NCBI RefSeq assembly: GCF_013155295.1
Contig: NZ_JABJXT010000005.1
Coordinates: forward strand, 124,001-188,000
Source: Pseudogemmobacter hezensis
GTDB taxonomy: Bacteria > Pseudomonadota > Alphaproteobacteria > Rhodobacterales > Rhodobacteraceae
DNA length: 64,000 nt
Direction: 5' to 3'
Part shown: positions 1 through 8,975 of the stretch, in pieces
Layout: every line of letters starts with the position of its first letter
How positions within the stretch are numbered: the first letter of the stretch is position 1
Position numbers and translations under genes: made by a program
The notes under the pieces: model-generated
The model's input: only the letters and a program-made list of their open reading frames with translations
The model's database searches: none
What the model was told of the DNA's origin: nothing

Positions 1-549
1 GATGGCGGAACCGTCCCCATCCTGAAATGCGACGATTTCGACCTCTGTCTCAACCCGGTCTGGACCGATATCACGCTCTCGCATGACGATGCCTATTTCG
101 CTCTGGTCGAGGACGTCGTCAGGGGCATGTCGGATGCGATCCGCGACGATACGGCGCTGACGGAGGAGATGATCGGCATCATCGGTCTGACCTCGGCCCC
201 GGTCTATGAGACGCTGAAGACCGCCCGGGCCTACAAGTATCAGTTCGTTGACGACGAAATCGCGCTTCTGTCCGAGCTCGTGGCGGTCGAACTGGCCATG
301 CTCTACATGAACGAAACCCTGAGCGAGATGAGCCGTGCCGCCTCGAACGTCGACACCTTTGGCGACATCATTCGCGAGTTTCAGGAAACGATCCGGCAGA
401 CGCAGAACGGCTTCGGCACTCTTCGTCGTCAGGCGGCCGAGAAATACAACGACGCGCTCTCCGCCATCGAAAAGCTCCAGTTGCACAAGGCGCTCCTGAC
501 CGCCGGAAGCTCGACCAAATTCGCCTCGATGATGGGGCAGGGGGGCTGA
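1..549 (+). CDS. traH: TraH-like conjugal transfer pilus assembly protein, C-terminal part
   Basis: The reading frame is open from the first base of the window to the TGA at 547-549, so this is the 3' end of a longer gene (182 codons visible). It ends one base before traG, the traH-traG order seen in F-type conjugation systems. TraH is a periplasmic/outer-membrane component of the F-pilus assembly complex. The visible part has a cysteine-containing segment near the start (ILKCDDFDLCLNPVW) and a long, mostly helical remainder with coiled-coil character (about residues 80-165 of the fragment). An ATG at 127 is internal, not the true start. The call rests mainly on gene order plus the Cys-containing motif; identity is probable rather than certain. 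Confidence 0.7.
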   Translation, partial: DGGTVPILKCDDFDLCLNPVWTDITLSHDDAYFALVEDVVRGMSDAIRDDTALTEEMIGIIGLTSAPVYETLKTARAYKYQFVDDEIALLSELVAVELAMLYMNETLSEMSRAASNVDTFGDIIREFQETIRQTQNGFGTLRRQAAEKYNDALSAIEKLQLHKALLTAGSSTKFASMMGQGG

Positions 550-550
550 C

Positions 551-3500
551 GTGCAGTGGGAGATCTATACCACCGGCGGCGCCTATTACCTGTGGGACGT
601 CTTCAACATGCTTGCGGCCTATACCAGCAGCGGCAATTTCAGGAACCTGATGTCGATCGGGGTCATCATCGGGGTCGGCTGGATGTGCGTCCAGCTGGCC
701 TGGGGCGGCAGCCTCGGCGGCGCCATGAAGTATCTGCTGACCATGGTCGTGGTGATGCTCTTCGCGCTCGGGCCGCGCTCCAGCGTGGTCATCATCGATA
801 AGACCAGCGGAACGATTCCAATCTACGGCATCGTCGACAATGTGCCGACCTCCATCGCCATGCTCGGGCACTATACTTCGGCGGTCAGCTATTTCGTCAC
901 CGGGCAGATGGAGACGCTGATGTCCACGCCCACCGACCTGACCTATCAGCAGAATGGCATCCTTTTCGGATCGACTCTGCTGGCACAGGCTGCGAACTGG
1001 CGCGCGGTTAGTCCGAAGATCCACGAGAACCTCGTGAACTTCATGCAGCAATGCGCCATCGACGCCTCAAACCTCGGCCACATGGACCTCGAAATGCTCG
1101 CCACCAATGGCGAGATGGAGAGCTTCATCACCGCGAACATGCCGGCGTCGCTCGCCTACTATGACGTGGTGACCGGCGAGACCCGGACCTGTTCGGCGGG
1201 CTGGGCCGATGTGCGCAATTCGGTCACCGCAGAGGTGAATGCGGTGCTTCGGCAGAAGGCGGCCGGGATTTTCCAGGGAGTGAATGCGACGGGCCCGGCC
1301 AATGTCGCGCGCCTGCAGGGCACGCTCGCGGATTTCCAGGGGCTGCTGGCGATGTCTTCAGCCTCGGCAGTCTCGACGATCAAACAGGCCATGTATGTCA
1401 ACGCGATGGACGATGGCATGATGCGCTTCATCGCCACCAGCGGCAATTCGGCGGCGATGGACATTTACCAGATCGCCCGGGCGGATATCCAGACCCGCTC
1501 CAGCTATGCCGCCATCGGCGCCAACGCCGCGAAATGGGTGCCGCTCCTGAAGATCACCTTCGAGGTGCTCTACTTTGCCGCCTTTCCACTGGCAGTCTTC
1601 CTGATGATGACGCCGCTCGCGACCACCGTATTCAAGGGCTATTGCGGCGGCTTCGTCTGGATCGCGGCCTGGGAGCCGCTCTCTGCGATCCTGCATTCCG
1701 TGGTCATCAAGGCCTCGACCGGCTTCTATCGCTCGGCCGGCGCCGTGACGAGCGACGGCTCGGTCAACGATGTAGTCCTCTCCTGGGCGAACCATTTCGG
1801 GATACGCGCCGTGGAACAGGATGTCGGCACGGTCGCGGGTTATCTGATGATGTCGGTGCCCTTCCTCGCCACCGCCATCATGTTCGGGGCGAACCGCATG
1901 GTCGGAATGGCGACCTCGATGCTCAACGTCAGCCAGGGGGCAGCGATCGAGACCGGACGCGAGGCAGCGACGGGGCAGATCAGCCTCGGCAATATGTCGA
2001 TGAACAATTACGCGGCCAACAAGATGAACATGTCTTCAGTGATGGATACCGGGCGCGAAACTTTCACGGCGCCGAATGGGGCCTTGCTGACCCGCAACTA
2101 CGACGGCAGTCACTCTTGGGCAGGTGGCACCGCCGTCTCCAGCGGCGGTATGACAGCCCAAGCCAGCGAAGCCGTACGTTCCGAAATCTCGCGCCGCGCC
2201 GAAGAGTCCCGGGTTGCTGCCAGCAGCGCCGCGACAGAGCTGTCGGATTTCATCGCCAGCAGCGCCAGCGACCTTACGGCCTACGGCCGCAGCGTCACGA
2301 ATGGCACTATGGGATCGTCTACTGGCAGCAGCGACATTACCGATCAGAGCAGTCGCGGTGTTCGGGAGTCGTTCACGAGGGTGGAAGATTTTGCGCGGCG
2401 TCATGGCATTTCGACAGAGCTTGCGATGCAAGCTGCACTCTCTGGTGCTCTTGGCGTTGAAGGCAAGCTCGGTGGTCCAATTGGCGGGAAGGCGTCGCTC
2501 AGCGGTCAAGGCCATCTTGGTGGAGCGAGCCGGGAAGAGTTTACGGAACTCGCAAGGTGGGCAAATGAGGAGGGTCTCAGCGCGGACGCTCAGCACATCT
2601 TCGCCAACCGTCACTCTCTTGCGCGATCGGAAACCAGCGGAACACAAACCTCCGCAAGCGAGGACAAGCGCTTCTCGCTCGAGGAAGGACAACGTCTCGC
2701 CGAGACTTACATCACCCGGCTCGATGAAGCGTCGACCTATGCCAGTGCCGAAAGCCGAATGGAATCCGCAGGTGTTTCGATGGATGCGAACCTCAACCAA
2801 CTGGTTGGGCGCGAACTGGTGCGGCGCGGTATGTCGCCGCTGGATGTGGGTACGGTTTTCAACCCGCAGACACCCGAGGAAGTCGGAAAAAGCTCTGCAA
2901 TCATCGACAGCGTGGTCGAGCGGGTTGTGGACGATATGATCGGTTCCGGCCCGGCGGATCCAACGGCGGGCTATACCAATGCGACGGATCGGGAGGCGTT
3001 CAGAGTGCCCCCCTCGAGTGAGGCGGTCTTCTCCGATGGCGCGGGTGGTACCACTGTCGTTTCGCTGGAAGGCGAGCGCGAAAAGGCGGATGAGAGGATT
3101 GACTACCATCAGGAGCATATCGCCGGTGAAGGCCGGGATATGTATGCGGGCTTCGAGGAAGCCTGGGAGAAAGGTGTCGTCGCGAACGCAGACGCGGAGC
3201 TTGGCCACCGTGGCGATATGGACCAGACCATTGGTGGGGCGATGGCCCGCAGGGTCTTCGGCTGGATGGATGTCGATGAGACGGAAGGAGAGGCGCTGAT
3301 GCGCGCGCATCCCGAAGCCTGGACCTCCGCTGGCGCCGCCTATGATTACTACGCCGCGAATCCGGAAAAGTATCGCGAGGTAACTGGTCGCCCTTTCGTT
3401 GAGGGGCAGGAGATCCCCATCTCTCCCGAAATGGCGGGCGGCTCCGCGCGTGAATTGCCGACGCCCAGGGTCACGATGCGCCCAGCTTCAGGAGTTACAC

Positions 3501-4006
3501 CTCCCCCGGAAGCGGATGTAACGCAAGTGCTGCCTGGAAAAAGCATCAGCCCGGAGGAGCGCGATGTGGTGATCCGAACGGTTCTCGGCGAGGCAGCTGG
3601 CGAGAGCAATGCAGGTATGGCGGCCGTGGCGATGGTGATACGGAACAGAGCGGACGATACCCGCTATCCGGATTCCGTCGGCGAGGTCAGCTTGCAGCCG
3701 CGGCAATTCTCAGCCTGGAACGAGGATGGCAGCGGGAATGATCTCGTGACCAAATACGGACCCGGAAGCCCGCAGTATGAAAGGGCTGCTTATATCGTCG
3801 ATGTGGTGATGGCAGGCCTGGTTCCGGACTTCACGGAGGGTGCGACCCACTATTATTCGCCGGCCGGGATGCGCGCGCTTGTGGATCAGGGCTATCAGAA
3901 GAACCTGATCCCGACTTGGCTCGAGCGTGAAACTGCGTCACGCGACACGTTGCCTGTTCAGGTGGGTGGTCACGTGTTCACCGGGCGGGCCAGGTCGGAA
4001 GACTAG
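551..4006 (+). CDS. traG: TraG-like mating-pair stabilisation protein fused to a SleB-like cell-wall hydrolase
   Basis: GTG start one base after traH; 1151 residues. The first ~480 residues match the TraG N-terminal type: an N-terminal hydrophobic pair (about residues 34-50 and 60-75), a periplasmic-looking stretch, then membrane segments around 330-365 and 425-450. In F, this half helps assemble the pilus and the C-terminal half stabilises the mating pair and mediates entry exclusion. Residues ~480-990 are Ser/Ala/Glu-rich and low in hydrophobicity. From about residue 998 to 1120 there is a SleB/CwlJ-type hydrolase domain (VLGEAAGE motif with the expected catalytic Glu; MVIRNR; FSAW; THYYSP). 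Such a domain cleaves peptidoglycan and probably opens the wall during pore or pilus assembly. The family is usually ~900-1000 residues, so the hydrolase looks like an appended module. Confidence 0.88.
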   Translation: MQWEIYTTGGAYYLWDVFNMLAAYTSSGNFRNLMSIGVIIGVGWMCVQLAWGGSLGGAMKYLLTMVVVMLFALGPRSSVVIIDKTSGTIPIYGIVDNVPTSIAMLGHYTSAVSYFVTGQMETLMSTPTDLTYQQNGILFGSTLLAQAANWRAVSPKIHENLVNFMQQCAIDASNLGHMDLEMLATNGEMESFITANMPASLAYYDVVTGETRTCSAGWADVRNSVTAEVNAVLRQKAAGIFQGVNATGPANVARLQGTLADFQGLLAMSSASAVSTIKQAMYVNAMDDGMMRFIATSGNSAAMDIYQIARADIQTRSSYAAIGANAAKWVPLLKITFEVLYFAAFPLAVFLMMTPLATTVFKGYCGGFVWIAAWEPLSAILHSVVIKASTGFYRSAGAVTSDGSVNDVVLSWANHFGIRAVEQDVGTVAGYLMMSVPFLATAIMFGANRMVGMATSMLNVSQGAAIETGREAATGQISLGNMSMNNYAANKMNMSSVMDTGRETFTAPNGALLTRNYDGSHSWAGGTAVSSGGMTAQASEAVRSEISRRAEESRVAASSAATELSDFIASSASDLTAYGRSVTNGTMGSSTGSSDITDQSSRGVRESFTRVEDFARRHGISTELAMQAALSGALGVEGKLGGPIGGKASLSGQGHLGGASREEFTELARWANEEGLSADAQHIFANRHSLARSETSGTQTSASEDKRFSLEEGQRLAETYITRLDEASTYASAESRMESAGVSMDANLNQLVGRELVRRGMSPLDVGTVFNPQTPEEVGKSSAIIDSVVERVVDDMIGSGPADPTAGYTNATDREAFRVPPSSEAVFSDGAGGTTVVSLEGEREKADERIDYHQEHIAGEGRDMYAGFEEAWEKGVVANADAELGHRGDMDQTIGGAMARRVFGWMDVDETEGEALMRAHPEAWTSAGAAYDYYAANPEKYREVTGRPFVEGQEIPISPEMAGGSARELPTPRVTMRPASGVTPPPEADVTQVLPGKSISPEERDVVIRTVLGEAAGESNAGMAAVAMVIRNRADDTRYPDSVGEVSLQPRQFSAWNEDGSGNDLVTKYGPGSPQYERAAYIVDVVMAGLVPDFTEGATHYYSPAGMRALVDQGYQKNLIPTWLERETASRDTLPVQVGGHVFTGRARSED

Positions 4007-4038
4007 AAAGAACTGGCCCGAACAGGCGCTTGGTCTGT

Positions 4039-4401
4039 TCAGTCCCACTTCATCATACGATGGCGCATTTCGTATTCCGGGGTGCCCGGGATCATTTCAT
4101 TTTCAGCCCACGTATCCCGCATCGGTTCGAGTAAAGGCGAGCCATAGCGCGAAAGCGATTTCCCAGATGCTGGTCGCGTAGCGACAAAGGCTGCAAAGGC
4201 CAGAAACCCGCCGATCACCAGGAACGCCGGATTAACGACGCTGCCAGCAATCAGGAACGGAACCGCCATGCCGCCAAGGATCCGCGCGACCATCTTCCTT
4301 TGCTTGTCGACAACCTCATCGCCGGTCGGCGCAGCTTCTCTGCCCGTTGAAACCCGCGTCACGCCGGGAAGAGCAGGAGTTTTCAGGGCTTTGTGGGACA
4401 T
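4039..4401 (-). CDS. small two-helix membrane protein, function unknown
   Basis: 120 residues. The start is at 4401, where GAGGA lies seven bases upstream; a longer in-frame TTG start at 4458 has no such site. A hydrophobic hairpin (ILGGMAVPFLIAGSVV and PAFLVIGGFLAFAAFVA, about residues 40-80) is followed by a charged C-terminal tail ending EYEMRHRMMKWD. It runs convergent to traG with a 32-base gap, and lies between the transfer genes and the first toxin-antitoxin cassette. I do not recognise a family. Small inner-membrane proteins beside traG are sometimes entry-exclusion factors, but nothing here proves that. Confidence 0.6.
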   Translation of the reverse strand: MSHKALKTPALPGVTRVSTGREAAPTGDEVVDKQRKMVARILGGMAVPFLIAGSVVNPAFLVIGGFLAFAAFVATRPASGKSLSRYGSPLLEPMRDTWAENEMIPGTPEYEMRHRMMKWD

Positions 4402-4711
4402 GAGCAGATCCTCGGATGCGGATCGGTTCTGGCAGGAGGTGGGCTTGAACGATGACAATTAGAACTTTCTGAGAACATAGCATGGGTCGGTCAGTGTAGA
4501 AAGGGCAGAAGCATTATCCCAAAGGCTATCCGCGAACAGGCTGGATTTCCGCCTGGAACCGGCCTGAATTCACCATGGTTGCCGATGGTATCCTGCGCGA
4601 GTTGTGCTTTCTCAAACAAACCGACAACCCGGTATTCGCCACGACTATCTCCCGGGCTTTCAAATCTGCCTGTCTGTCCTAGGTGAGGGCAGCCAGAGTA
4701 TAGGGCGGTGT

Positions 4712-4741
4712 TGTCCGATAAACGTATACATATTTCGGACA
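4712..4741. promoter_or_regulatory. palindromic operator O1 upstream of abiEi (a)
   Basis: A 30-base imperfect palindrome: TGTCCGATA on the left, TATTTCGGACA on the right. The right half-site (ATTTCGGACA) is repeated in O2. AbiEi antitoxins are known to repress their own promoters by binding paired inverted repeats, so this is the likely autoregulatory site. Confidence 0.65.
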
Positions 4742-4754
4742 TTATGGTTGTTTC

Positions 4755-4786
4755 ATATCCGAAATCATGCTACATATTTCGGACAT
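4755..4786. promoter_or_regulatory. palindromic operator O2 covering both candidate abiEi starts
   Basis: Arms ATATCCGAAAT and ATTTCGGACAT, one mismatch, ten-base centre. Both possible abiEi start codons (4767 and 4785) lie inside it, so bound antitoxin would block transcription very close to, or over, the translation start. Confidence 0.65.
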
Positions 4787-5438
4787 GACAGGACCAGTAT
4801 CAGATCTGAAGGCCGACGTTCTGGCGCGGATTGACGCAGGGGCTTCCAGCGCCGTCTGGACGCCTCGGGATTTTCTCGACCTCGGGGCGCGGGATGCGGT
4901 GGATAAAACGCTGCAACGCCTGACCAGTACAGGAGCCTTGCGGCGGATCGATCGCGGCCTCTATGACAAGCCGTCCTTCAACACGCTGACGCAGAAAGAA
5001 AATCCCCCCGACCCGCGCAGCGTGATCGATGCCATCTCCCGGCGTAATCGGATCCGTGTGCTGGTGGATGGCATGACAGCTGCGAATGATCTCGGGTTCA
5101 CCAATGCCGTGCCCGCTAAGGTGGTCGTACATGCAGATACGCGGCTGAAATCGATCTCGCTCGGCCAGATGGAAATCGTCTTCAAGCCGACCGCCGCGAG
5201 CAAGCTCCATTGGGCCGGTCGCCCGGCCATGCGTGTCGTTCAGGCACTTCACTGGCTGCGCGATACTTTGGGGAAGGACGACAGTGACGAACTTGTCGCC
5301 CGACGTCTGGGCATGATCCTTCGTGACCCGAAGGACGGTCTGGCACTGCGGCAGGATCTGTCCGAGGGTCTGGCGTCGCTTCCCGCCTGGATGCAGAATC
5401 TGCTGCGACCAATGCTGAAGGAACAGGCCGCCTCATGA
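4767..5438 (+). CDS. abiEi: AbiEi-family antitoxin (type IV toxin-antitoxin), system a
   Basis: 223 residues from ATG 4767; 217 if the ATG at 4785 is used (neither has a good ribosome site, and both lie in operator O2). The N-terminal winged-helix region (about residues 10-70) contains FTP-like WTPRDFLDLGARDAVDKTL and the RIDRGLYDKP turn typical of DUF6088/AbiEi antitoxins. The C-terminal part ends in a helical tail (WMQNLLRPMLKEQ). AbiEi neutralises the AbiEii nucleotidyltransferase without direct stable contact and represses the operon. It overlaps the toxin gene by an ATGA, as expected for translational coupling. Confident as to family; the exact start is open. Confidence 0.88.
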   Translation: MLHISDMTGPVSDLKADVLARIDAGASSAVWTPRDFLDLGARDAVDKTLQRLTSTGALRRIDRGLYDKPSFNTLTQKENPPDPRSVIDAISRRNRIRVLVDGMTAANDLGFTNAVPAKVVVHADTRLKSISLGQMEIVFKPTAASKLHWAGRPAMRVVQALHWLRDTLGKDDSDELVARRLGMILRDPKDGLALRQDLSEGLASLPAWMQNLLRPMLKEQAAS

Positions 5439-6520
5439 TGAATCCCGCATACGACCAGATTCTCGCCGTCGATGCGGAGACGAGGGCGGGTCTCTTCACG
5501 ACCACGGCGCAGCGTCTTGGGACCACGCCGCAAAATGTCGAGAAGGACTTCTGGGTCTGCTGGACACTGGACGCGCTGTTCAACGGTCTGAAAGACAGGC
5601 CCCGCCTGCTGTTCAAGGGAGGCACATCCCTTTCCAAGGGCTTCGGGCTGATCAGGCGCTTCTCCGAAGATATCGACGTTACGGTGTTTCGGGACGATCT
5701 CGGAGTGGCGGCGTCGATTGAGGAGTTGCAAGCCCTCAGCGGCAAGAAGCGGGGGGCGGCGCTCGATGCGATCAGGGCTGCCTGCGAGACGTGGATCAAC
5801 AGGCCGTGCCTGATCGGATTGTCTGAAATCGTTGATGAGATCGCGAACAGAAACAGGCTGAGTCCGGAGCGGTTCCGGATCGAGCCCGACCCTCACGACA
5901 GTCAGGCGCTCTATCTGCACTATCCATCGGCAACGCCCGCAGACGCCTATATTGCCAAGGCGGTCAAAATTGAATCCGGCGCGAAATCAGCCCTTGATCC
6001 CAATTCGGAGCGGGTGATCCGGCCCTATCTTGAAGCCGATGTGCCCGGCATCGACCTTGGCGTTCCCGGCGTCACGACAGTCGATGCGGAGAGGACGTTC
6101 TGGGACAAGATCGTCATTCTTCACGGGCTTCGGCGCTGGTTTGATAACCGGGGTGAACTCAAAGGTGACGGCCAGCGCGTCTCGCGGCACTATTACGATG
6201 TCTGCCAACTGCTAACATCGGATGCAGGAAAGAGCGCATTGAAAGACCGCAGACTGGCCGAAGATTGCGTCGCTCATGCCAGAATGTTCTTCAACCGCCC
6301 GGCCTTCGACCTGGCGACAGCTGCACCGCCAACATTTTCTATCCGTCCCGAGGGACAGATGCTGGATGATCTCCGGCGCGATTATCGCTCGATGGCAGGC
6401 ATGATCTTTGGTGAATCTCCTGCATTTGAAGCGGTCATGGAAAGTATTTCCGAGCTCGAAGTGGCGCTTAACGCCGTGGGAAAGGAAACCGGAGTAGGGA
6501 GCAAACGAGGTGATGCCTGA
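5435..6520 (+). CDS. abiEii: AbiEii nucleotidyltransferase toxin, system a
   Basis: 361 residues, overlapping abiEi by four bases (ATGA). All four AbiEii motifs are visible: GGTSLSKGF with RFSEDIDVTVF (DNA-polymerase-beta-like NTP site, about residues 63-87), a Lys-containing AKAVKIESGAKS, the ERTFWDKIVILHGL segment and SRHYYDVCQL. The N-terminal VEKDFWVCWTL block is also typical. AbiEii transfers nucleotides to RNA targets and gives abortive infection or plasmid addiction. Length and motif order are normal, so the toxin looks intact. It is a paralogue of the toxin at 23457-24473 but clearly diverged from it. Confidence 0.9.
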   Translation: MMNPAYDQILAVDAETRAGLFTTTAQRLGTTPQNVEKDFWVCWTLDALFNGLKDRPRLLFKGGTSLSKGFGLIRRFSEDIDVTVFRDDLGVAASIEELQALSGKKRGAALDAIRAACETWINRPCLIGLSEIVDEIANRNRLSPERFRIEPDPHDSQALYLHYPSATPADAYIAKAVKIESGAKSALDPNSERVIRPYLEADVPGIDLGVPGVTTVDAERTFWDKIVILHGLRRWFDNRGELKGDGQRVSRHYYDVCQLLTSDAGKSALKDRRLAEDCVAHARMFFNRPAFDLATAAPPTFSIRPEGQMLDDLRRDYRSMAGMIFGESPAFEAVMESISELEVALNAVGKETGVGSKRGDA

Positions 6521-6807
6521 GAAAGCGTTGTGAACCCCGGGGAAATGCTGCGGGTATCAGATCGCTGCATGGACCGAATGTCGGTACCTCAGACTGCGCG
6601 CACGCGCATTACGCCGTTGCAATCCACGGCAAACCTTTCACTCCCAAGTGGCATTGCACGGCTGCGCGGGAAGCGGATACCGGCATTGCGACTGAGAGCA
6701 GCATTACGGTGCCCACCTTACGATTGACGGGGTTCACGCTCTTCATTTCGCCGCAAACCTGAATTTGTATTACATAAGTACTATTATACGACTCTGATCT
6801 GTAGGCT

Positions 6808-7674
6808 TTAGCCGCGCAGGCCGGTCGCCTTCAGCCAAGCATCAACCTGACCGAAAGCGTCCCTCTGCCACTGATCCGCGTCACGCTCTCCGAGGATTTG
6901 GCTGCCCTCAACAAACCGCCGGACGCAGGTCGGCCCGAACCCTTCGATGCTGTCGAACTTCGCAGCGATAAAGCTGTATCCGGCCACGGCGCTGTCATGG
7001 GCGAGAAGCGGTCGGCAGGCAGCAGCGAGCGCCGGGATGCCGTCGGGATAGTTCCGGATGCAGTAGTAGATGTCATAGGCATCCTTTTGCTTCAGCCGAT
7101 TCTGAAGCGCATGCCCCTTCATCGCCAGCAGCGCCGGGACAGAGCAGACCGCCAGTTCCACCCTGTTGCGCCCGCCGTTCGGCATCGTGCCGTCTATCGC
7201 CACCAGTTGGTGGAACCGCAGCGCCAGATCGGCACCATCCGCGCGCTGCACCGCGAAATCCGCGATGATCGGCGGGCTGTTCTTCACGATCTCCGCATCG
7301 CGCGGCATCAGGAAATCGACCACGATATCGATCGGCGGGCCGCCATCCCCGGCCGAAACCGTCCGCACCAGCTGGAAGCGCCGAAAACCATCGCGCTGAT
7401 CGTAGCCCTGTCTCATCAGTGCGTCGACCAGCAGCGCATATTCGCCGTCAGCCAGCGCCTCGGCGTCGAGACTCAGATCGACGTCGAGCGTTCCGACATG
7501 CCGCATCTCCTCATTGTCCAGAAGCAGCCAAGGCACCGCACCGCCGATGATCGCGAACCGGCCCCGGAAGCTGCCGAGGATCTGGCCGATCTCGATCAGG
7601 ACGCTCTTCGCCGCCTGAGTCGTCCGGTCCTCGTATTCATTGGCCGATTGCGGATCCTGTTCGGGCTTCACCAT
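6808..7674 (-). CDS. nucleotidyltransferase toxin partner, AbiE-like system b
   Basis: 288 residues. The N-terminal core carries a nucleotidyltransferase signature, IIGGAVPWLLL followed by TLDVDLSLD (about residues 40-70), with a third acidic stretch IDIVVDF further on; KDAYDIYYCIRN is a later family motif. It is shorter and of a different subfamily from the AbiEii toxins elsewhere in the window. Its start overlaps the end of the upstream 359-residue antitoxin by seven bases, so the pair is an operon. By analogy it is the toxin that modifies RNA or protein targets; this is inference from fold and context. Confidence 0.75.
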   Translation of the reverse strand: MVKPEQDPQSANEYEDRTTQAAKSVLIEIGQILGSFRGRFAIIGGAVPWLLLDNEEMRHVGTLDVDLSLDAEALADGEYALLVDALMRQGYDQRDGFRRFQLVRTVSAGDGGPPIDIVVDFLMPRDAEIVKNSPPIIADFAVQRADGADLALRFHQLVAIDGTMPNGGRNRVELAVCSVPALLAMKGHALQNRLKQKDAYDIYYCIRNYPDGIPALAAACRPLLAHDSAVAGYSFIAAKFDSIEGFGPTCVRRFVEGSQILGERDADQWQRDAFGQVDAWLKATGLRG

Positions 7675-8747
7675 CCGAGCAGTTCCTGCCGCAGATGCGC
7701 CGCAGCCTCTCGACCGCGCTCACCGCTGGCGGTGAGGTCGAGCCAGGTCTGCACCGCACTGGTGCAGCGAATACCCTCCGCCGGACTGATGGCATCCCGG
7801 AACAGCCCGTTATCCGCAAGGACCGTAATCACCACATTCTCTCCTTTGCTCGTTGGCTCGAGCATCAGTTCCGCCGACGCATGGTCCAATCCACCCGGGT
7901 CGCAATAGAGGAACTGGCTGGCATTGCGCCCGTAGGGTGCGAGCCATGCCGCAGCCGAAAACGAAGCGAGGATCACGTTGCCTTCGTCGCCGGCCGCCGT
8001 CTGAATAGCGCACCGCACCGCCTCTTGCAGCGCCGCGCCATGGAGCGAGGTATAGAACCGTAGCCGTTTGCCTTCGTGGGCTTCATAAGCTTCGGCCCAG
8101 GCATCCAGCAACCCGCCGGGGTCGGGGATCACCAAGCCATCATCGACAACGCGCCCCCAGTCCCGGTCGATGAGGCCCCTGCGGACATTGCTCACATGGC
8201 CGAGGCTGACACCAGCAGCGTCAGCCAGATCCGCGACCCGCCAGGGGTACTTCGGATCGCGCAACAGGACCCGGAGCACCTGGGCCGATCTGGGTCGGAA
8301 CAGGGATTTCATATCGCGGCGTTCCGCAGACGGCGCGCCCTCGACCTCCCGCTCGAGATAGATCTGCCCGAAGGCCAGCCGCGCATTGCCATGCAAGTCG
8401 AGATAGCCGACGTCATCCTCGACGCAGAGCCGCCGGGCTTCGGGCGAGAGATAGGGCGCGATGAGGATCGGCACCCAATCCTGATTGCGCGACCGCCGGA
8501 GTCCGTGCATCTGATGCAGTGCTGCCCGCACATTGCGCGGCTGGCCGTTCGCGATCACTTCTCCGACCAGCGTCCAGTACTCGCCACCAATGGAGGCCTC
8601 GATCACAAGATCCAGCCGCCGATCACCATAAGCCTGCTCCAGTGCCTGATGCGTGATCCTGACGCCCGGTACGCGATCGAGCATCTCCGGCAGGCGATCA
8701 AGCGCCTGTTCAGCCACAGATTTCACTGATTCGGTCATTTTCAGCAT
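7668..8747 (-). CDS. AbiEi-like antitoxin/regulator with long N-terminal domain, system b
   Basis: 359 residues, ATG at 8747. Residues ~25-160 look like a restriction-endonuclease-like fold (EASIGGEYWTLVGEV, then WVPILIAPYLSPEAR and YLDLHGNARLAF), followed by a winged-helix region (VLRVLLRDPKYPWRVADLADAAGVSLGHVSN, given here as a region at ~190-220) and a C-terminal helical half. This matches long 'type IV TA AbiEi family antitoxin' proteins. The start codon lies at the exact centre of an 18-base palindrome, which together with a second copy upstream suggests tight autoregulation. It is co-transcribed with the nucleotidyltransferase downstream. Confidence 0.72.
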   Translation of the reverse strand: MLKMTESVKSVAEQALDRLPEMLDRVPGVRITHQALEQAYGDRRLDLVIEASIGGEYWTLVGEVIANGQPRNVRAALHQMHGLRRSRNQDWVPILIAPYLSPEARRLCVEDDVGYLDLHGNARLAFGQIYLEREVEGAPSAERRDMKSLFRPRSAQVLRVLLRDPKYPWRVADLADAAGVSLGHVSNVRRGLIDRDWGRVVDDGLVIPDPGGLLDAWAEAYEAHEGKRLRFYTSLHGAALQEAVRCAIQTAAGDEGNVILASFSAAAWLAPYGRNASQFLYCDPGGLDHASAELMLEPTSKGENVVITVLADNGLFRDAISPAEGIRCTSAVQTWLDLTASGERGREAAAHLRQELLGW

Positions 8748-8756
8748 GTGCTGAAA
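8739..8756. promoter_or_regulatory. palindromic operator at the start codon of system b
   Basis: TTTCAGCA-TG-TGCTGAAA, a perfect 8-base-arm palindrome; the ATG of the antitoxin (8747-8745, minus strand) is at its centre. It sits in a longer direct repeat beginning TTTCACTGATT that recurs with the second palindrome. Confidence 0.7.
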
Positions 8757-8804
8757 TTACGCGAGGACCCAACACTCAGCAACAAGTTTCACTGATTTTG
8801 AAGC

Positions 8805-8822
8805 TTTCAACACATGCTGAAA
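8805..8822. promoter_or_regulatory. second palindromic operator of system b
   Basis: TTTCAACA-CA-TGCTGAAA, one change from the palindrome at the start codon and of the same length. Both palindromes are preceded by TTTCACTGATT at a similar distance, so the whole ~37-base unit is duplicated. Confidence 0.65.
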
Positions 8823-8975
8823 TCATACCAATACATGAAATAGCGACCAGGAAGTGCTGAATGGTGCATGACGACGGGGCTGGGTGCGCTTCGCCCGCCT
8901 GACGGTCTTGCGACAAAAATCAGGACCGCTCAATGCGCTCTCGGGTCGGCCGGTGAAGGCACCCAAGATGCACCA

